Assembly: GCF_005239225.2 (NCBI RefSeq)
Contig: NC_133288.1
Coordinates: forward strand, 20,714,169 to 20,778,168
Direction of reading: 5' to 3'
DNA from: Populus alba
Lineage: Eukaryota > Streptophyta > Magnoliopsida > Malpighiales > Salicaceae
Length of the DNA: 64,000 nt
Shown: positions 1 to 12,656 of the stretch, piece by piece
Numbering within the stretch: position 1 is the first letter of the stretch
Layout of the letters: every line of letters starts with the position of its first letter
Notes under the pieces: model-generated
Databases searched by the model: none
What the model saw: the letters and a program-made list of their open reading frames with translations, nothing else
What the model was told of the DNA's origin: nothing
Made by a program: the position numbers and the translations under genes

Positions 1-468
1 ATTGAAAGGTGTCTTATGATTTTGATGCTTAGTTAACCATTGAAAGGTGTCTTATGAGTCGCTTGGTTGGGCTTTCTGGAAACAAATTATGTTGATTTAT
101 GTTAGAAGAAAACATCTGATTATGGAATTTGAGTTCTTGGAGCGTGTCATTGTTTAGGTGGCTTCGTTTTGCCCAACAATTGCTCGACGAAAGAAAGTTG
201 CTGTCCTTGTTTTTCTAGTGCGTGTGTGTGTGTAGATTATGCTTAAGTTGGTTCTCCCTTACTACTTGATAATGGATGAGTGATGGGCGGAATAAATTAT
301 AGGCGAGAAAGTTTGATAATTTCAACTTGTTAACTTGCTGATAAATTTTCTATCTAAATCTGAAGTTTTTCTTCTTGGTTTTTCCCCCCTGAAGAAGTAG
401 AATTTTTTTATTTTTAAGTTAAATTTGTGGTTAAATAATTTTTTTTTCTTTTTTACTTTCATCTTCAG
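1..468 (+). other. Intron sequence of the deoxyhypusine hydroxylase gene, upstream exon outside window
   Basis: No coding exon is visible here. The stretch ends in a pyrimidine tract and an AG at 467-468 that opens the first exon seen, so it is read as the 3' part of an intron whose upstream exon lies before base 1. A 19-base direct repeat (ATTGAAAGGTGTCTTATGA) occurs at 1-19 and 39-57. Confidence 0.7.
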
Positions 469-2397
469 CAACAAGGGATTCTTCAAATTTGCTGGCACAT
501 GAGGCTGCATTTGCGTTGGGTCAAATGCAAGATGCTGAAGCTATCCCTGCTCTGGAAGCAGTTCTAAATGATCTTTCTTTGCATCCTATTGTTCGCCATG
601 AGGTGTGTTAACATCAATGTGTAGCATCGTTTTTTTCTTTGTTATATTGTTGATGGTACTGATTTTTTCCATGTTGTTTTCACTGTTATATTTACAGGCT
701 GCCGAAGCTCTTGGTGCAATTGGTTTAGAGAGTATTGTACCTCTTTTGAAGAATAGCTTGACTGCTGATCCGGCTCAGGAGGTTAGAGAAACTTGTGAAC
801 TGGCTCTCAAGCGAATTGAGGAAATGAATGCTACAACAAGCACTGTTGATGGATCATCTGTGGCTGAAAAATCACCCTTCCTGTCTGTTGACCCAGCCGC
901 ACCATCTTCTTTAAGCTCTTCTGTTGATGAGCTGAGGTATTTTGTTTATGGATTAGAACCTTTTCCATACGTACTATATTTGGTTAGATTGCTGACCGAA
1001 CTCAATTGACTTTTCAGGGGATTTCTTCTGGATGAAAAAAGAGGCATGTATGAGCGCTACAGTGCTCTTTTTGCACTTCGGAATCATGGTGGGGATGGAG
1101 CTGTTTCTGCTATAGTTGATTCTTTGGCTGCAAATAGTGCACTGCTTAAGCATGAGGTTTATTGAGCTTTCTTAAACCAAGTTATGATTATGCTCATTGT
1201 GACTTGTCTTGCGTCATCCTTTGGAGTGAATATGCATATGTAATTATGATATGTTCTAGTGGAAACTCAGATGTCTGATAATTGGTGAGAGTTTTACTTT
1301 GGTAAATAGTAATAGTGTCTAATGAGAATCACTAATTAGTTCTTCCATTCTGAAATTTATTTGGGATTATAATGGTGCTATAACTTAAATATGTTTTTTT
1401 TTTCTTGTTTCTTTTCTCAAACACTTTTCTATAGTTTTCAGGTTGCTTATGTTTTGGGCCAATTGCAAAACAAAGCTGCTTCAGCTGCACTTTGTAGAAT
1501 ACTAAGAAATGCAAATGAGCATCCAATGGTCAGGCATGAGGCTGCAGAAGCTCTTGGTTCCATTGCAGGTACATCATTTGATCTTATTTCTGTTGTGTTT
1601 TTGTGATTCTTCTTATTATGATCAAGATCCAGCAAAAATGGATAGAAAATTATTTTAGTTTAAAATCTATGAAATGGTTGTAGAAGATATATAAAAGCAT
1701 GGAATTCATTGTTGTTGGATAAGTTAACGATGCTCTGTCATAACACCCTTTGGAGTAACAATCTATGAATATTGCTTGAGGTTGAAGAGAGAATCTTATG
1801 ATTGTTCTTGCGAAAGCAATTCCTTGCAATTATGTGTGGGTGATGATAGCTGTTAATTTCACATAAACACGAGATTATTTTCTATTAAAAAAGAGAAGGG
1901 GAAAAAAAAGGCAGCTATTTTTTTTTATGTCTATATGTGAAGATTGTGTACTTCTATTTCTATTTCCTATACTTAACTGTCCTAGTTGGGGCTGTGTAAC
2001 TTGTGATAAATCTTGTCCTTTTTCACTCAATATGCTATGTAATTATCATTCGACTTTTGCCTGTATGTTTGTGCACAATGTGACCTTTGAAAGCTAGACT
2101 ATATTCAGTCTGGCTACTCTAATTAGGTTTTTATTCTGACTCTCTCATAGATGAGAAAAGTGTTGCACTTCTTGAGGAATTCTCAAAGGATTCTGAGCCT
2201 CTTGTTGCACAAAGCTGTGAAGTTGCTCTGAGCATGCTAGAATTTGAAAGATCAGGAAAATCATTTGAGGTATGCTTTTGAAAATTAAACATCAGAAATG
2301 CATTATATTTGCTAGTTAGCATACTTTAGAAGAAATGACTCTGTAATTCTCTTCCTTGCAGTACCTCTTCATGCAAGACCCTCTAGCACAAGCTTAA
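469..2397 (+). CDS. DOHH: Deoxyhypusine hydroxylase, 5' end missing
   Basis: DOHH is a HEAT-repeat di-iron monooxygenase that completes hypusine synthesis on eIF5A in the cytosol. Six exons fit in frame: 469-602, 698-936, 1018-1156, 1442-1568, 2151-2269 and 2362-2397, giving about 263 residues; roughly the first 50 residues of the usual ~315 lie upstream of the window. The four metal-binding His-Glu motifs expected of the family are all visible: [35 protein letters not shown] and [13 protein letters not shown], two in the N-terminal and two in the C-terminal half, separated by an acidic/Ser-rich linker ending near the 936 splice site. The protein ends [13 protein letters not shown]. All introns are GT..AG. 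Nothing suggests inactivation. The LBD gene downstream is on the same strand, a neighbour pair also recalled in Arabidopsis. Confidence 0.95.
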
Positions 2398-5300
2398 ATT
2401 AACCGCACTTCTTCATGCCAACTTCACTACTCCTACACTGTACCAGTTTTGTTTTTTATCTCGTCAACGAGTAGGCAGTCTTTGTGGGATTGTAAGCTAG
2501 GAAGAATGTCATGGGTCATACAGAGACTCGTACTTTCTGGGGCCATGGCCTTGCTGATTTATTTATATTGGGGGTCATATAATCTCTGGTTGCTTGGGAA
2601 TATGATTTTGTTCACCTTTTTTACAAACTACTGAGATTACCTTTTTTACTCCATCTCCATCTTGCAACCTTTTGGCGCTTTCTCCTGTGTTTGTCAGGAG
2701 ATGTGTGCTGATGATTTTAGCAAACACTATTCTTTTCATGTATAACGAAAATTTTATTTAGCCTGAAATCTCCTTATACTGATAAGAAAAATCCAGTGGG
2801 ACTAAGGCTTCTCAGTGAAGTTGCCCAAGGGGAGGTCTACGAGCTGAAGAAGGCAATGGTGAGTTCACATCCCATGATTTATATGTGTTAGTATGTGTCT
2901 GTGTGTGCACATATGTTAGTCCTCTTGCTTGATTTGAGTCGGCCACTGACATTGTGCATGCACTCATTCAACATGCAATAGCATGACCATTAACCTGTAA
3001 TGGACGTGAAGGTGGGGTCCTAGAGATCCTTACCCTTAACCTTTGTTGCATGAAGTACCTACTTTCAAGACTCAAAACACACTTCCATGTGCTTGCAAAT
3101 TTGGCGCAATTACCCTCGTTCAACTTGCTGTATGGTTTCTGATTTAGATGGCATAATGACAGCTTTTCCTGCAGGATTCTCTGTGGTAGTGAACTTGCTT
3201 TACTCGCCCAATATTCTCAAATGTGGCTTGCGGGAAAATATTGACACATCCAATCTTCCTTTTGATTTTTTTCCTCTTTTCTGAATAAGAACCGAAACTT
3301 TATTTATTGTCACATTATATGGAAAAACCACCTGAGGGAAAGCACTCTACAAAAGTGCATGGCAAGAAAGTACCTCAGGAGTCAGAATTCACTAAGTGGA
3401 GGAATAATTTCATCGTACCTTGTGGCAAACTAGTGACTTTGAATGTCAAGCCTCTGAGCTGATGTACAATGAGTACATTGTTTATAATACAGATTAAGTA
3501 AGTTCCATCTATCTCATCTTGGTTCTCATTGCTTCTGCTTGGCAAACTAGAAATTTTAAAATCCTACTGCTGATCCCATTGCTGTTTCTGTTTCAGATTT
3601 AGACTCGATCTTCAATATCTAATTAATTAAATGATATATCTCGTGAATAAAGTTTTTTTTTTTGTATGGAAGCTTGATGTAGATTAAAATTCTAGAATTT
3701 GATTGACTATTGTAGAACTTAATCGAAATGATCGAATCAAGGTCTTTTACTGCTGTATCAGAGAGGTTATATGGGCATTGCCAAGTAATTGAAACCAGTA
3801 ATGCTTAAGGCAGACTTTTAATGATGAATGATCTTTACAATTACTTGATGATTTTCATATGATTATGCCTTTCAATGCCCATATACCGAGCAGTCTTAAA
3901 AAAAAATGGTTTTCTTGACATGTTAAAATGCAGTTCTTGTTGAAGGTGAGGTTTCATCACAAGAGAAGACGAGGAAGGAATGTTTCCATGTCTTTTGAGA
4001 ATATAATGATATGCAGTAGTAAAAAATTCTCACATGAAAACCATTTTGGATACCATGAAAAGGGTCTTGATGAGATCTCATTTTGGGGTTTGCTGGAGAT
4101 CCATCAACTTGGGTGTTTTGCATGTGTAAATGGTGTCTCCAACCATAGATTATGAATATGTCAAATTGTTTAAATACAACAGATTATGGGCATTGGTATT
4201 ATATATTCAACTCTTTATGGGCTGCCCTGTTTTGCTATCCATGAGTTTTTCCCTCGTTGCATGAAGGTTTTGTGAGTACTATGCTGGGATGCAAGTAAAC
4301 AAGCACCCAGGCCTCAAGTACAGAGCTGTAGGTAGTAGTAATGTTCAAAATTTAGTCCTGCAATTGCTCTCTCGGAAAGCAAAATTCTTAGCAGGACCAA
4401 GACCATCCCAAAAATTTTAGTGTCTGAGCACAGGTGCATGTGGTCTGTGGCCCTTTGTAACGAGCGTCATCAAGGTAAAACAGTCGATCAATTTTGGGTT
4501 CTCTATAAGCGTCTACCAAGGATTAAAGGGAAGCTTTAATACAGAGGTGGATGTCCAGCCACACGAGTAATATGGAGAAGCAGAACTATAAATTTGGAAG
4601 TTTCCGCTTTCATGCAATGTCACCCTCGTCCAAGAAGAGGGGTAGATGTCCCAAACTATCCCGTGAGCATAAAAGAGGAAAAAATATTGGCTAATAATCT
4701 CGAAAATCTAACTATATGATTTTCGAAATACGATCGCATATGCAGAATTAACTTTATTGAAAGGGAACAAGTTTTGAGTTCAGCTCAAATCTCCATCTCA
4801 GAAATTCAAGAATTAACGAGGAAAAAGGTGGGAGATTTTTGCGTTTAGAATAGAGGTCTGTGCGTTGGTTAAACTCTTAAAGCTTGCATGTGTGCCATGT
4901 GCAAGGATGATGTGAGAAATGGAATCCAAAATGAATGATGATTATGTCATGGTAGAGAGACTAGAAGATGGAAAGATTTGTCATGTTGATTCCCAAATTG
5001 TCTGAAATGTGGCAAGGAAGCTGTGATGCAGTGACAAAGCTGAGGTAAGAAACATGATAGGGTATGTACTTTTCCTTTGTTAGGGTGACGAATCCTTCAA
5101 GCTGCCCCCTTTGCTTTACATGATGGGCATAATTAATTTTATGTTGTTTAGAGGGACGTGGCTGGCTGGTCCTTGCGCCATTTCCATGCTCTTCCCCATC
5201 TCTCTCCAGCTGGTTGTTCATTGTTGTGAGGATGTGTTCCTCACCTTCTTGTTGGACAAATTTGTTAAATGTTCGACTTTATGCAGTGGAGCTCTTTCAC

Positions 5301-6440
5301 ATGTGCTGATGCAGGGGCAATAATGCTTTGCATATTCTCTCCACAACAAGCTACGTCTTAATTGCTCAACACCTTGAGCTGTAAATCGTTGTCAAGAACA
5401 TGCTTCACTTCGATTTTGGAGGATGACCACCGGGTTAACATGACCGGAGGAGCAATGGAAATGGCGGGGCAAATCACAAAAGGCTGTCAAGGCAATGCCC
5501 GTAGCTGAACTTGAAACCATGAGCATGCTCGACTGAAGTTTTATTGACGGATTATAGAGCATCTGTGCTCTCAAGAAAATGTAATCAATGCAACACATGT
5601 GACATAACATCATGAATCGCTATAGCATCGTGCTTGGAGTCGAGGGATTTTGCTTTTTCATTTGATTTTTCGATTACCAGCTCCAATAACAACATTTATA
5701 TAAAAAGAAAATGATGGGCTCGTTCCAAAGTAGCAACTGTTGCCTCTTTAGAGAGGCATCATGCTTGTCTCTTGTGATGAATCGAAGCATCATCCGCGAG
5801 GGTAAACACACGCTACTTTCACTTCAACTTTTCTAGGACTGAAACACTCTTTAGGCAGGGGAGCACGAATTCCATGACATGATCAACAGGAGAACCCTAG
5901 TTTCCATAGGTAACAAAAAGTCAGCTTTGCTTCTCTAGGCAACCAAGTGATAATAAACAAATGGGCATGGTGTACATAAACTAACGTCAATGTCCACCGA
6001 TTATAATTCGGAGCCAGTCATCTCCTATTAAACTACTGCTACGACAACTTACTTTCAAAACTAGAAGCTTGCAAGTAATCAAAGATTTGTCCCTTCAACA
6101 TACACTAGTCTATAGTTAATCACTCAAGATGACTTAAATTATTAGTATAGTGTCGTAAACAATCACCGGCGGTGGAGGCTTGAGTAAACACAGCCACAAA
6201 GCGACAAAGAGCAGCAGTTCCCAGGTGCGGCGTTCGGCGGAAAAATAAAAAAACTTGGTAAGCAAAACTCCCAAAAATCAAGCTTGAAAAAGTAGGAGTA
6301 GGAAATTTCAAAAGCAAGCTATGATTAATAAATGTTTTTTAATTAATAAAATGATCATAAGATGGCAATAAAATAGAAACCTCATATTTGCATAAACCCA
6401 TTAATAAATGTTCCCTGAAAACCGTGCATGATGGTCTTCA
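2398..6440. other. Intergenic region, no supported protein gene
   Basis: The first few hundred bases are probably 3' UTR of the hydroxylase gene. After that, open frames on both strands are short and have no recognisable protein or splice pattern. The one structured element I see is the inverted repeat at 3749-3894. The last part is the LBD promoter. Confidence 0.6.
3749..3894. other. Long inverted repeat able to fold into a miRNA-like hairpin
   Basis: The 5' arm 3765-3780 (GGTTATATGGGCATTG) pairs with 3873-3887 (CAATGCCCATATACC) with one bulged base. An inner perfect 10-base pair is CAAGTAATTG at 3782-3791 with CAATTACTTG at 3838-3847, and an outer 6-base pair joins 3749-3754 with 3889-3894. 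The foldback spans ~146 nt, a size usual for plant MIR precursors. The unpaired stretch 3848-3872 is asymmetric, which weakens a MIR reading. I do not recognise the arms as a known conserved miRNA. Confidence 0.35.
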
Positions 6441-6441
6441 A

Positions 6442-6447
6442 TGTCTC
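6442..6447 (+). promoter_or_regulatory. Auxin response element TGTCTC upstream of LBD16-like gene
   Basis: A canonical AuxRE hexamer lies 212 bases before the ATG, with a TATA-like TTATAAGA just after it near 6460. LBD16 and its relatives are direct targets of ARF7/ARF19 in Arabidopsis. A single hexamer can occur by chance, so function is inferred. Confidence 0.4.
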
Positions 6448-6658
6448 CCATTCACTCCTCTTATAAGAGATCCTTTATGTCCCTTAATCCTAAAGTCCCC
6501 ACCACACTTGATCCCCTAGCTAACCTTGCCACACACATTAGCCTCATTTTGTTTTGCACCATTTCCTAGTGTGCTCGTGTGCCTTCTTCTTCTTTCTTTC
6601 TTTTTTTTTAAAAAAAAAAACTTGAAGAAGATTCTCTCCTCTCTTTGTTTCTCTCATC

Positions 6659-7802
6659 ATGGCATCATCAGGGACTGGCACTGGCTCCCCTTGTGGAGCA
6701 TGCAAGTTTCTCCGGAGAAAATGTGCGTCCGATTGTATTTTTGCGCCTTATTTTTGCTCTGAACAAGGCCCTGCTCGATTTGCAGCCATTCATAAGGTTT
6801 TTGGTGCTAGTAATGTATCGAAGTTGTTGTTGCATGTCCCGGTTGCTGAACGCTGTGAGGCGGTTGTCACTATCGCCTATGAAGCTCAAGCAAGGATCAG
6901 AGACCCCGTTTATGGATGTGTTGCCCATATTTTTGCCTTGCAACAACAGGTTTCTGAAAATCTTTATATATAGCATATTCACCATTCATATAGAATACCG
7001 TCCTCTCCTTTTTTTCATATGTTTTTCAAGCATACCATGGATCATAGATGGTACAAGATTCTCCGTTCTTGACTGTGTTTTATTTTTCATTTTTTTGCTG
7101 GAAAAGGGATCGTGGAAAAAGAAGAAAAAAGTCTAGTTTTTTATTCCCACTAGGATTTATGATTTTCTTTGAAAATCAATGCATTATACAGTGTTTTTTC
7201 ATGATTTTTTTTTCTTTTTAATTGAAAGCTACGCCTGAATGTTCAATTCTTACTGTAAGCTCAGAATCTTTATTTAAAGAATTTCTTTCTAAATTAAACC
7301 CACCAAGTTTTTTTTTCCTTGTTGATGATAGGGGATGGGTCTTGCCGTGTGAGTCCCAAATCATGCAGCTGGGTCATATCTCTAGAGATACAGTATTTCT
7401 GTACAAATTAAGGAAAAGTTCTAACTTTTGGCAACTCTTCTTGTTTTGTAGGTTGCATGTTTGCAAGCACAGTTGATGCAAGTGAAGGCTCAACTAGCAC
7501 AAAATCTAATCGATTCACCACGCATTAATGCAGAGAATATTCACCATCAGTGGCAAGGAAATCACATATCTGGGGTGCCATCACTTCCAACTCATCCAAA
7601 TTACATCAATCCAATCTCTCCACAAAGCTCACTCGATTCAGTTGACCTCATCAGCCACAATATTGATCGTGGGATGATGAATATGCAAGATACACAAAGC
7701 AGAGAGGAGTTTGCATTCCAACCTCGTGCAAAGGTCAAGAGGCCATGCAACAGCGATCTGGGTGAGCTTCAAGCACTGGCACTTAGAATGATGAGGAACT
7801 GA
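6659..7802 (+). CDS. LBD16: LOB-domain transcription factor, LBD16 type
   Basis: A plant-specific nuclear DNA-binding protein of the class I LBD family; LBD16 acts downstream of auxin in lateral root initiation and callus formation. Exons 6659-6949 and 7452-7802 encode 213 residues. The C block is C12-x2-C15-x6-C22-x3-C26 ([13 protein letters not shown]), followed by the GAS block ([17 protein letters not shown] to [10 protein letters not shown]) and a leucine-zipper-like [15 protein letters not shown] just after the single intron, which sits at the position usual for the family. The C-terminus reads [18 protein letters not shown], the tail I recall as conserved in LBD16. The start is the only Met before the C block, with a short [11 protein letters not shown] leader. 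LBD29 or LBD18 are less likely because of that tail. Confidence 0.93.
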
Positions 7803-9109
7803 CATTAATTCACCATGGATACCATCATGTTTCTCTAATTTCCGCGTTAGCTCATCGCATGGAAGATCATGTATATATACTGAGACGACCCTCTAAAGAT
7901 ACTTCAGTTTTGATCATCATAAGCCTAGCTAACAGAGGCATATCCCTTCTGTTCAATCAGAACAATATCACTCAAATTGTAACAGCCTGGAAATGAAAAC
8001 TCTATTATCTGCTACCTCCCCCTGTCAAAAGCTACTGCTAATATTTAATTTAGTCATCTTGTGTTTTATATTCTTGGAGGACAACTTAATTTAATTCTAC
8101 TGGCCAGCTAGAGTGGTTAACTTAATTTTTGAAGATAATTTAATTATTATTATACAGCAATAATTAATGAGGATAATTGTCCTGTACATGTTCTTCCAGT
8201 TTAGTTTTGCTTATCAATGTATTATTATAATTTGGAGCAAATGTTCTAAATTCTTCACCTATTACTGGGGGATAAATTAATTAAGATGTATATAGATACA
8301 AATTTGAACCTTCTTTTGTCTTTTCTGTAGGTGTTCTAGATGGCAATATGGTTTAAATTAGTTTTTTTTTTTTTTTTAATGAACACATTAAATTAAAGAT
8401 ATTGACCGAATACATAATTTGAAAAAAATTTGCCTAAATAGCAAGATTTTAATATGCCGTGATTCTCAATCATAACTTATGTATTCATGGAATTAAATCT
8501 TAATTTTTTTTAATGTCATAGGTGTTTTATAAACTTGACATTTATTTATATGATGTATTTTAAAACCGCAACAATCATAAATTGAGTTATTGGACTAAAA
8601 ACTTTTGACAATTGTATTATTTTATTAAAATCTTAAGTTTTTTTGTGCTAATAAATCAAAATAGCTAGCTAATGACTTAGTAGTTGGGATCCCAAGGATA
8701 ATCTATCTTCTTCATGGTCAAGAGAATTGGTCCTGACTGTCCTTATTGTCACTTCCAATTAATTATGACTTGGAAAACTTCATCTCAGGATATGGGGATT
8801 GGAGATTAGAGAGGAGGTGAGATTGCCATGATCGTAGTGTTTAAGGACAGCACCCTTGTGTTTAAGGACCCACTTGCGGAGGGTCTGTATGTCCTAATAA
8901 GCAAGTTTACCTGACTGAAATACTCTTTTATGATTTTAATAGATACAAACTATGAGCTTGTTTCCATATATGTAGACAAAGTGTTCCCTCAAGGAGATGC
9001 ATTAGGCTACATCATGAGTAAGTAGCTAGCTTTGACACCTTTTTATCAAACCCATTGGAGATGAAGGAGTTGCTCTGTTCTCCAAATTCTATAAATAATG
9101 TTAAGCGGC

Positions 9110-9159
9110 GAAGAAGAAGACGAAGAGGAGGAGGAGGAGGAGACGACGACGACGACGAG
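9110..9159. repeat. Compound purine-rich trinucleotide microsatellite (GAA)n(GAG)n(GAC)n
   Basis: An uninterrupted run of AAG, then GAG/AGG, then ACG triplets. It has no flanking coding context. Confidence 0.9.
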
Positions 9160-9871
9160 TGATTGTTAATCCATATCGGAGATTGATTATTGAGCAGATG
9201 TAATTACAAGATTACAACCGTTAAGGAAGATAAAAGTATTGCACCTTAAATATTGATTGTTCCAAAGGGCAGATAGAGGACCTTCCATGGGAGAGGCATG
9301 ATGCTACATATTCCAAAATGCCAAGGAAATTGAGTTTTTTTAGTATTTAGATAATAAATAATAATAGGTTGATGTTAATTTTTAATCTTTGTAAATAAAA
9401 GAGTAGAGGGTTAGTGACAGGGGTCTAGATCTTTGCAAGTCAGGTTTTTTTTTTTTTTTTCTTTTAGAATTTTAAGATACTTGGATAGTTAAGTCCGTAA
9501 TTTTAAAGTGATTTATTGTAATAAATAAATGATAAATTTTAAAAATAATAATGTTTATTCTTAATTCATGTATGATAAATATTAAAAATATTTTGTAAAC
9601 GTCTTACCAGAATCATTAAAAGAATATATTGCCTTTATACTTTGAATTTTTTGTCTTTTTGTACTGGGGGTTAAATGTATTTTTCTTATTCTTATACAAG
9701 TATATACAAGTGAGGAAGGAGGAGTCTCTTACTGAGAATATGAGGATATTAATGTTAATGCAAGTTTTATTTTATACGGCATTAAAAAAAGCTCACCTCA
9801 CTTGAAAGTTATTGATTTGAAACGTGGCATTCTTCAGCATTTCCTTCCAAGGAGGAAAACAAGTTTTTACT

Positions 9872-9873
<2 letters not shown>

Positions 9874-9909
<36 letters not shown>
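9874..9909. repeat. (TA)n microsatellite
   Basis: About 18 TA units in a row in non-coding DNA. Confidence 0.95.
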
Positions 9910-9911
<2 letters not shown>

Positions 9912-10324
9912 TTTTCCTTTTATATGCGGCATTTCCTAGCACTTCCTACAAGAACGGTTTTTTAAAAAAAGTTCACATTAAAAAGAAGGAAAAAAAGAGA
10001 TTATTTTATTATTATTTTTTAATATCTATTAATAATATAAATATGAAAATCTAAAGAGAAATTCCTTTTCAATTGAGTTAAAATAGAAAAACTCTAATAT
10101 CTAGTAGGTAAACATGAAAACTGTATCTTTTAATATCAAATAGATAATAAAAATAATAAGAATAATAAATGTTTGAATAATTATAGAATATATAGTGAAG
10201 GAGAAATGATCAGATGATGAAGTGCTGCATAAGGGATAAGGGTGGTGACTTCTGGATAAAAGAAAAAATGTTCATCTTCAACTCTACGACGTGGAGCTTA
10301 AGGATAGAACACCAATTCATAGTT

Positions 10325-10612
10325 TAAGACCCGCCCGGTTTAAGGTCCGGGTTTCGGGTTTTGGTCCGATCACCGGGTTGGTTGGATTAATTTTTTTTTA
10401 AAAAAATCAAAATAACATTATTTTAGTAAAAAAAAAATAAAAAATCAAATGTTTATAGCCGGTTTTGACCGGGTCTTGTAGGGTTAACCCACCAAGTCAG
10501 CTGGGTCATGCAGGGTTTTTTTTTTCCTTGTTTTTTTTCAACCAGGCCCGATTCTAGTCCCGGATCAATTGAGTCCCAGATCAACCTACCAGATAGAATT
10601 TCAAAACTATAC
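10325..10612. repeat. Degenerate dispersed repeat with CCGGGTT-type motifs
   Basis: A locally GC-richer island in AT-rich DNA, with repeated words such as CCGGGTT, GGGTTTTGGTCC and GACCGGGTC, and a stretch running into GGTTAACCCACCAAGTCAGC. The composition differs sharply from its surroundings and looks like a piece of a transposon-derived family, but I cannot assign ends or a superfamily. Confidence 0.4.
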
Positions 10613-12583
10613 ACCAAGTAGAGTATAGGGATGGTTTGGGCATATGAGGTATATTACTTCTACGTATCTCTTTCTCCACTATCATTAAAGGATGGGGCGT
10701 GTATTTTTTATACGTTTCTCTTTCTCCAAAATCATTGAAAATGTGTTATTATTTTTTATTTAGTTTAATTTAATTTGATATTTTATATATAAAAAAAACC
10801 AAAATAAAAAAATATTATATATTTAGAACTGAATTGAACTAAAAATAAGTTCAAATTGATGGGTTTTGGTTCGATTTATTTTTATTCTAAATTGGTAAAA
10901 CCATGATTTTGTGCCCCAAAGCTCCACACCATGGTGAAAAAAAAAGATATTGTAATTCACCGAAGCTAAATGAGATTTTTTATTGCAATTAAAACACATC
11001 TAACAAAAAAACACACCAAATCATAAATTCTATACCCAATAATACAATACAATTAATCAAATAGAATGAAATCCAAATTAACAGACTGTAGCACTTCCAA
11101 AACAGAGGCCCTGGAGAAATTGTTATGCATATTTAATGACTAGGGTTTTATGGGTTCGGGTTTCAAACTGAAGCGGATTAGTTAGGTCAATTTTTTTTTT
11201 TTAGAACCAAACCCAAACAAAGCTGAATATTTTTTTAGGGTTTGGTTTGATTTTTTTTGTTTTTTTCTCACTTCTAGTAAATAGAAACACGCCTTTTCGA
11301 CTATGGCGGTATGTATGAATGCCGGATCGATCCTCTCATCATTCCACCGGCTGCTCTATTGGAAAAGCAGCCTTCGGGCTCCATAGATTGATTGAGAAAG
11401 GCTCAATCGTCCAGGAGAAACGAGAAAAAACAAGATTTAGATGTTGCTCGGAGGGGAAAAAGAAGATAGCACTGTGTATTGAGGAGGGCTATATATTGAG
11501 TGCTCCACCACCTCCCTGTAGAGCTTGGCATCCACTGCTCAAGGTCGTTTTCTAATCAAGCTTCCTACTCGAGAAAATACGAGGCGACCTCATTGGATAG
11601 AACATTCAAGGATAATCTTCATTTCTTGGATTCAAAACATCTACGTCCATAATGCTCTCTATGTATTGAATCTCTTCAGCTATAATAGATAGAATGTATA
11701 GAACCTCTGTTGGGGATTAATGTTGTGGTGCAATGCCATTAGCTATTATTAAAAACGTGCTATGAAACTCTTCGGCAAGTAGGTTTTTTTTTTACTGTTG
11801 ATGGCTACTGTTCATACACTAGCAAAATAATGTGAACTTTATGTTTATTTTTTAATAATTTATTTTGGTCCTCAAAATGTTTTAAGGTGTTTGATCTTCA
11901 TTGAAAGCCAATTGCTTTTATTTTTTAAACAATGGTGGAATTGAAAGGAAATATATTAAAATAAAAAAAAAATGTCAAACATGAATGACATGCAGAGATT
12001 TCATGACAAATATATTTAAATTTTCAAATTTTAAAAATAACATAATTTATACAGTATAGATCCCTTTAAATTTCAAAAAAATCACTTTTGATACATAAAT
12101 TTATATGTATTATTTTTCACTCCCCGATTAGAGAGAAGAGGTTCATTAAATTCTAGCGATGGAAGAGAAAGTTTTTGTTCAATTTATTTATAATTACCAA
12201 AAATAGATTTTTTTTTCCATGGATTCTTTGAAAGAGATGAGTCTGATGGTAGTATTTTTTAGCCTCAATATAGCTTAAAAAACATATTTAAATCGAGAAA
12301 AATAAATCTAACTTGATTTAATTTTGGATTTTTGAACCTTTTTTTTTAAGGTTAATGAGTTGGTTTGTGAGTGTTTCCAAAGATGTTAGTGAGGTTTTTT
12401 AGATTGAAATGGCTTGAAAATTAGGTTTTTAGAAAAAAAAAAATGCTGCTCTATTTTTCAACAACCACATTAATAGCTGAAATTTAAGCTCATAAAGAAC
12501 ATGTCGTTTATATATTTTTTATTTTTTCAAAAAAATAGGGGTGGACAATTTCCGTTCCCTTTATATATATATATAGTCAACTA

Positions 12584-12656
12584 GATTAAATAATTTTTTA
12601 TCTCTTAATATATATTAATTTAGTATATATTTAAGAGATAAAAAAATTATTTAATC
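12584..12656. repeat. Near-perfect AT-rich inverted repeat
   Basis: Arms 12584-12608 and 12631-12656 are complementary over 25 of 26 positions (one extra A in the right arm) around a 22-base loop. Flanking bases (TAGTCAACTA versus CAGCCAAGTCTA) also partly match in inverted orientation, which suggests the end of a MITE-like element. Confidence 0.6.

Noticed and set aside
4572..4582. TGGAGAAGCAG, the start of the miR164 sequence
   Set aside because: The match stops after 11 bases and there is no complementary arm nearby.
4961..5323. Overlapping open frames of 70-86 codons on both strands
   Set aside because: No recognisable domain, no splice pattern, and overlap in antisense; treated as chance.
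6645..7136. 163-codon open frame overlapping the LBD gene
   Set aside because: It reads the LBD exon in another frame and runs into AT-rich intron; the LOB domain in the overlapping frame is unmistakable.
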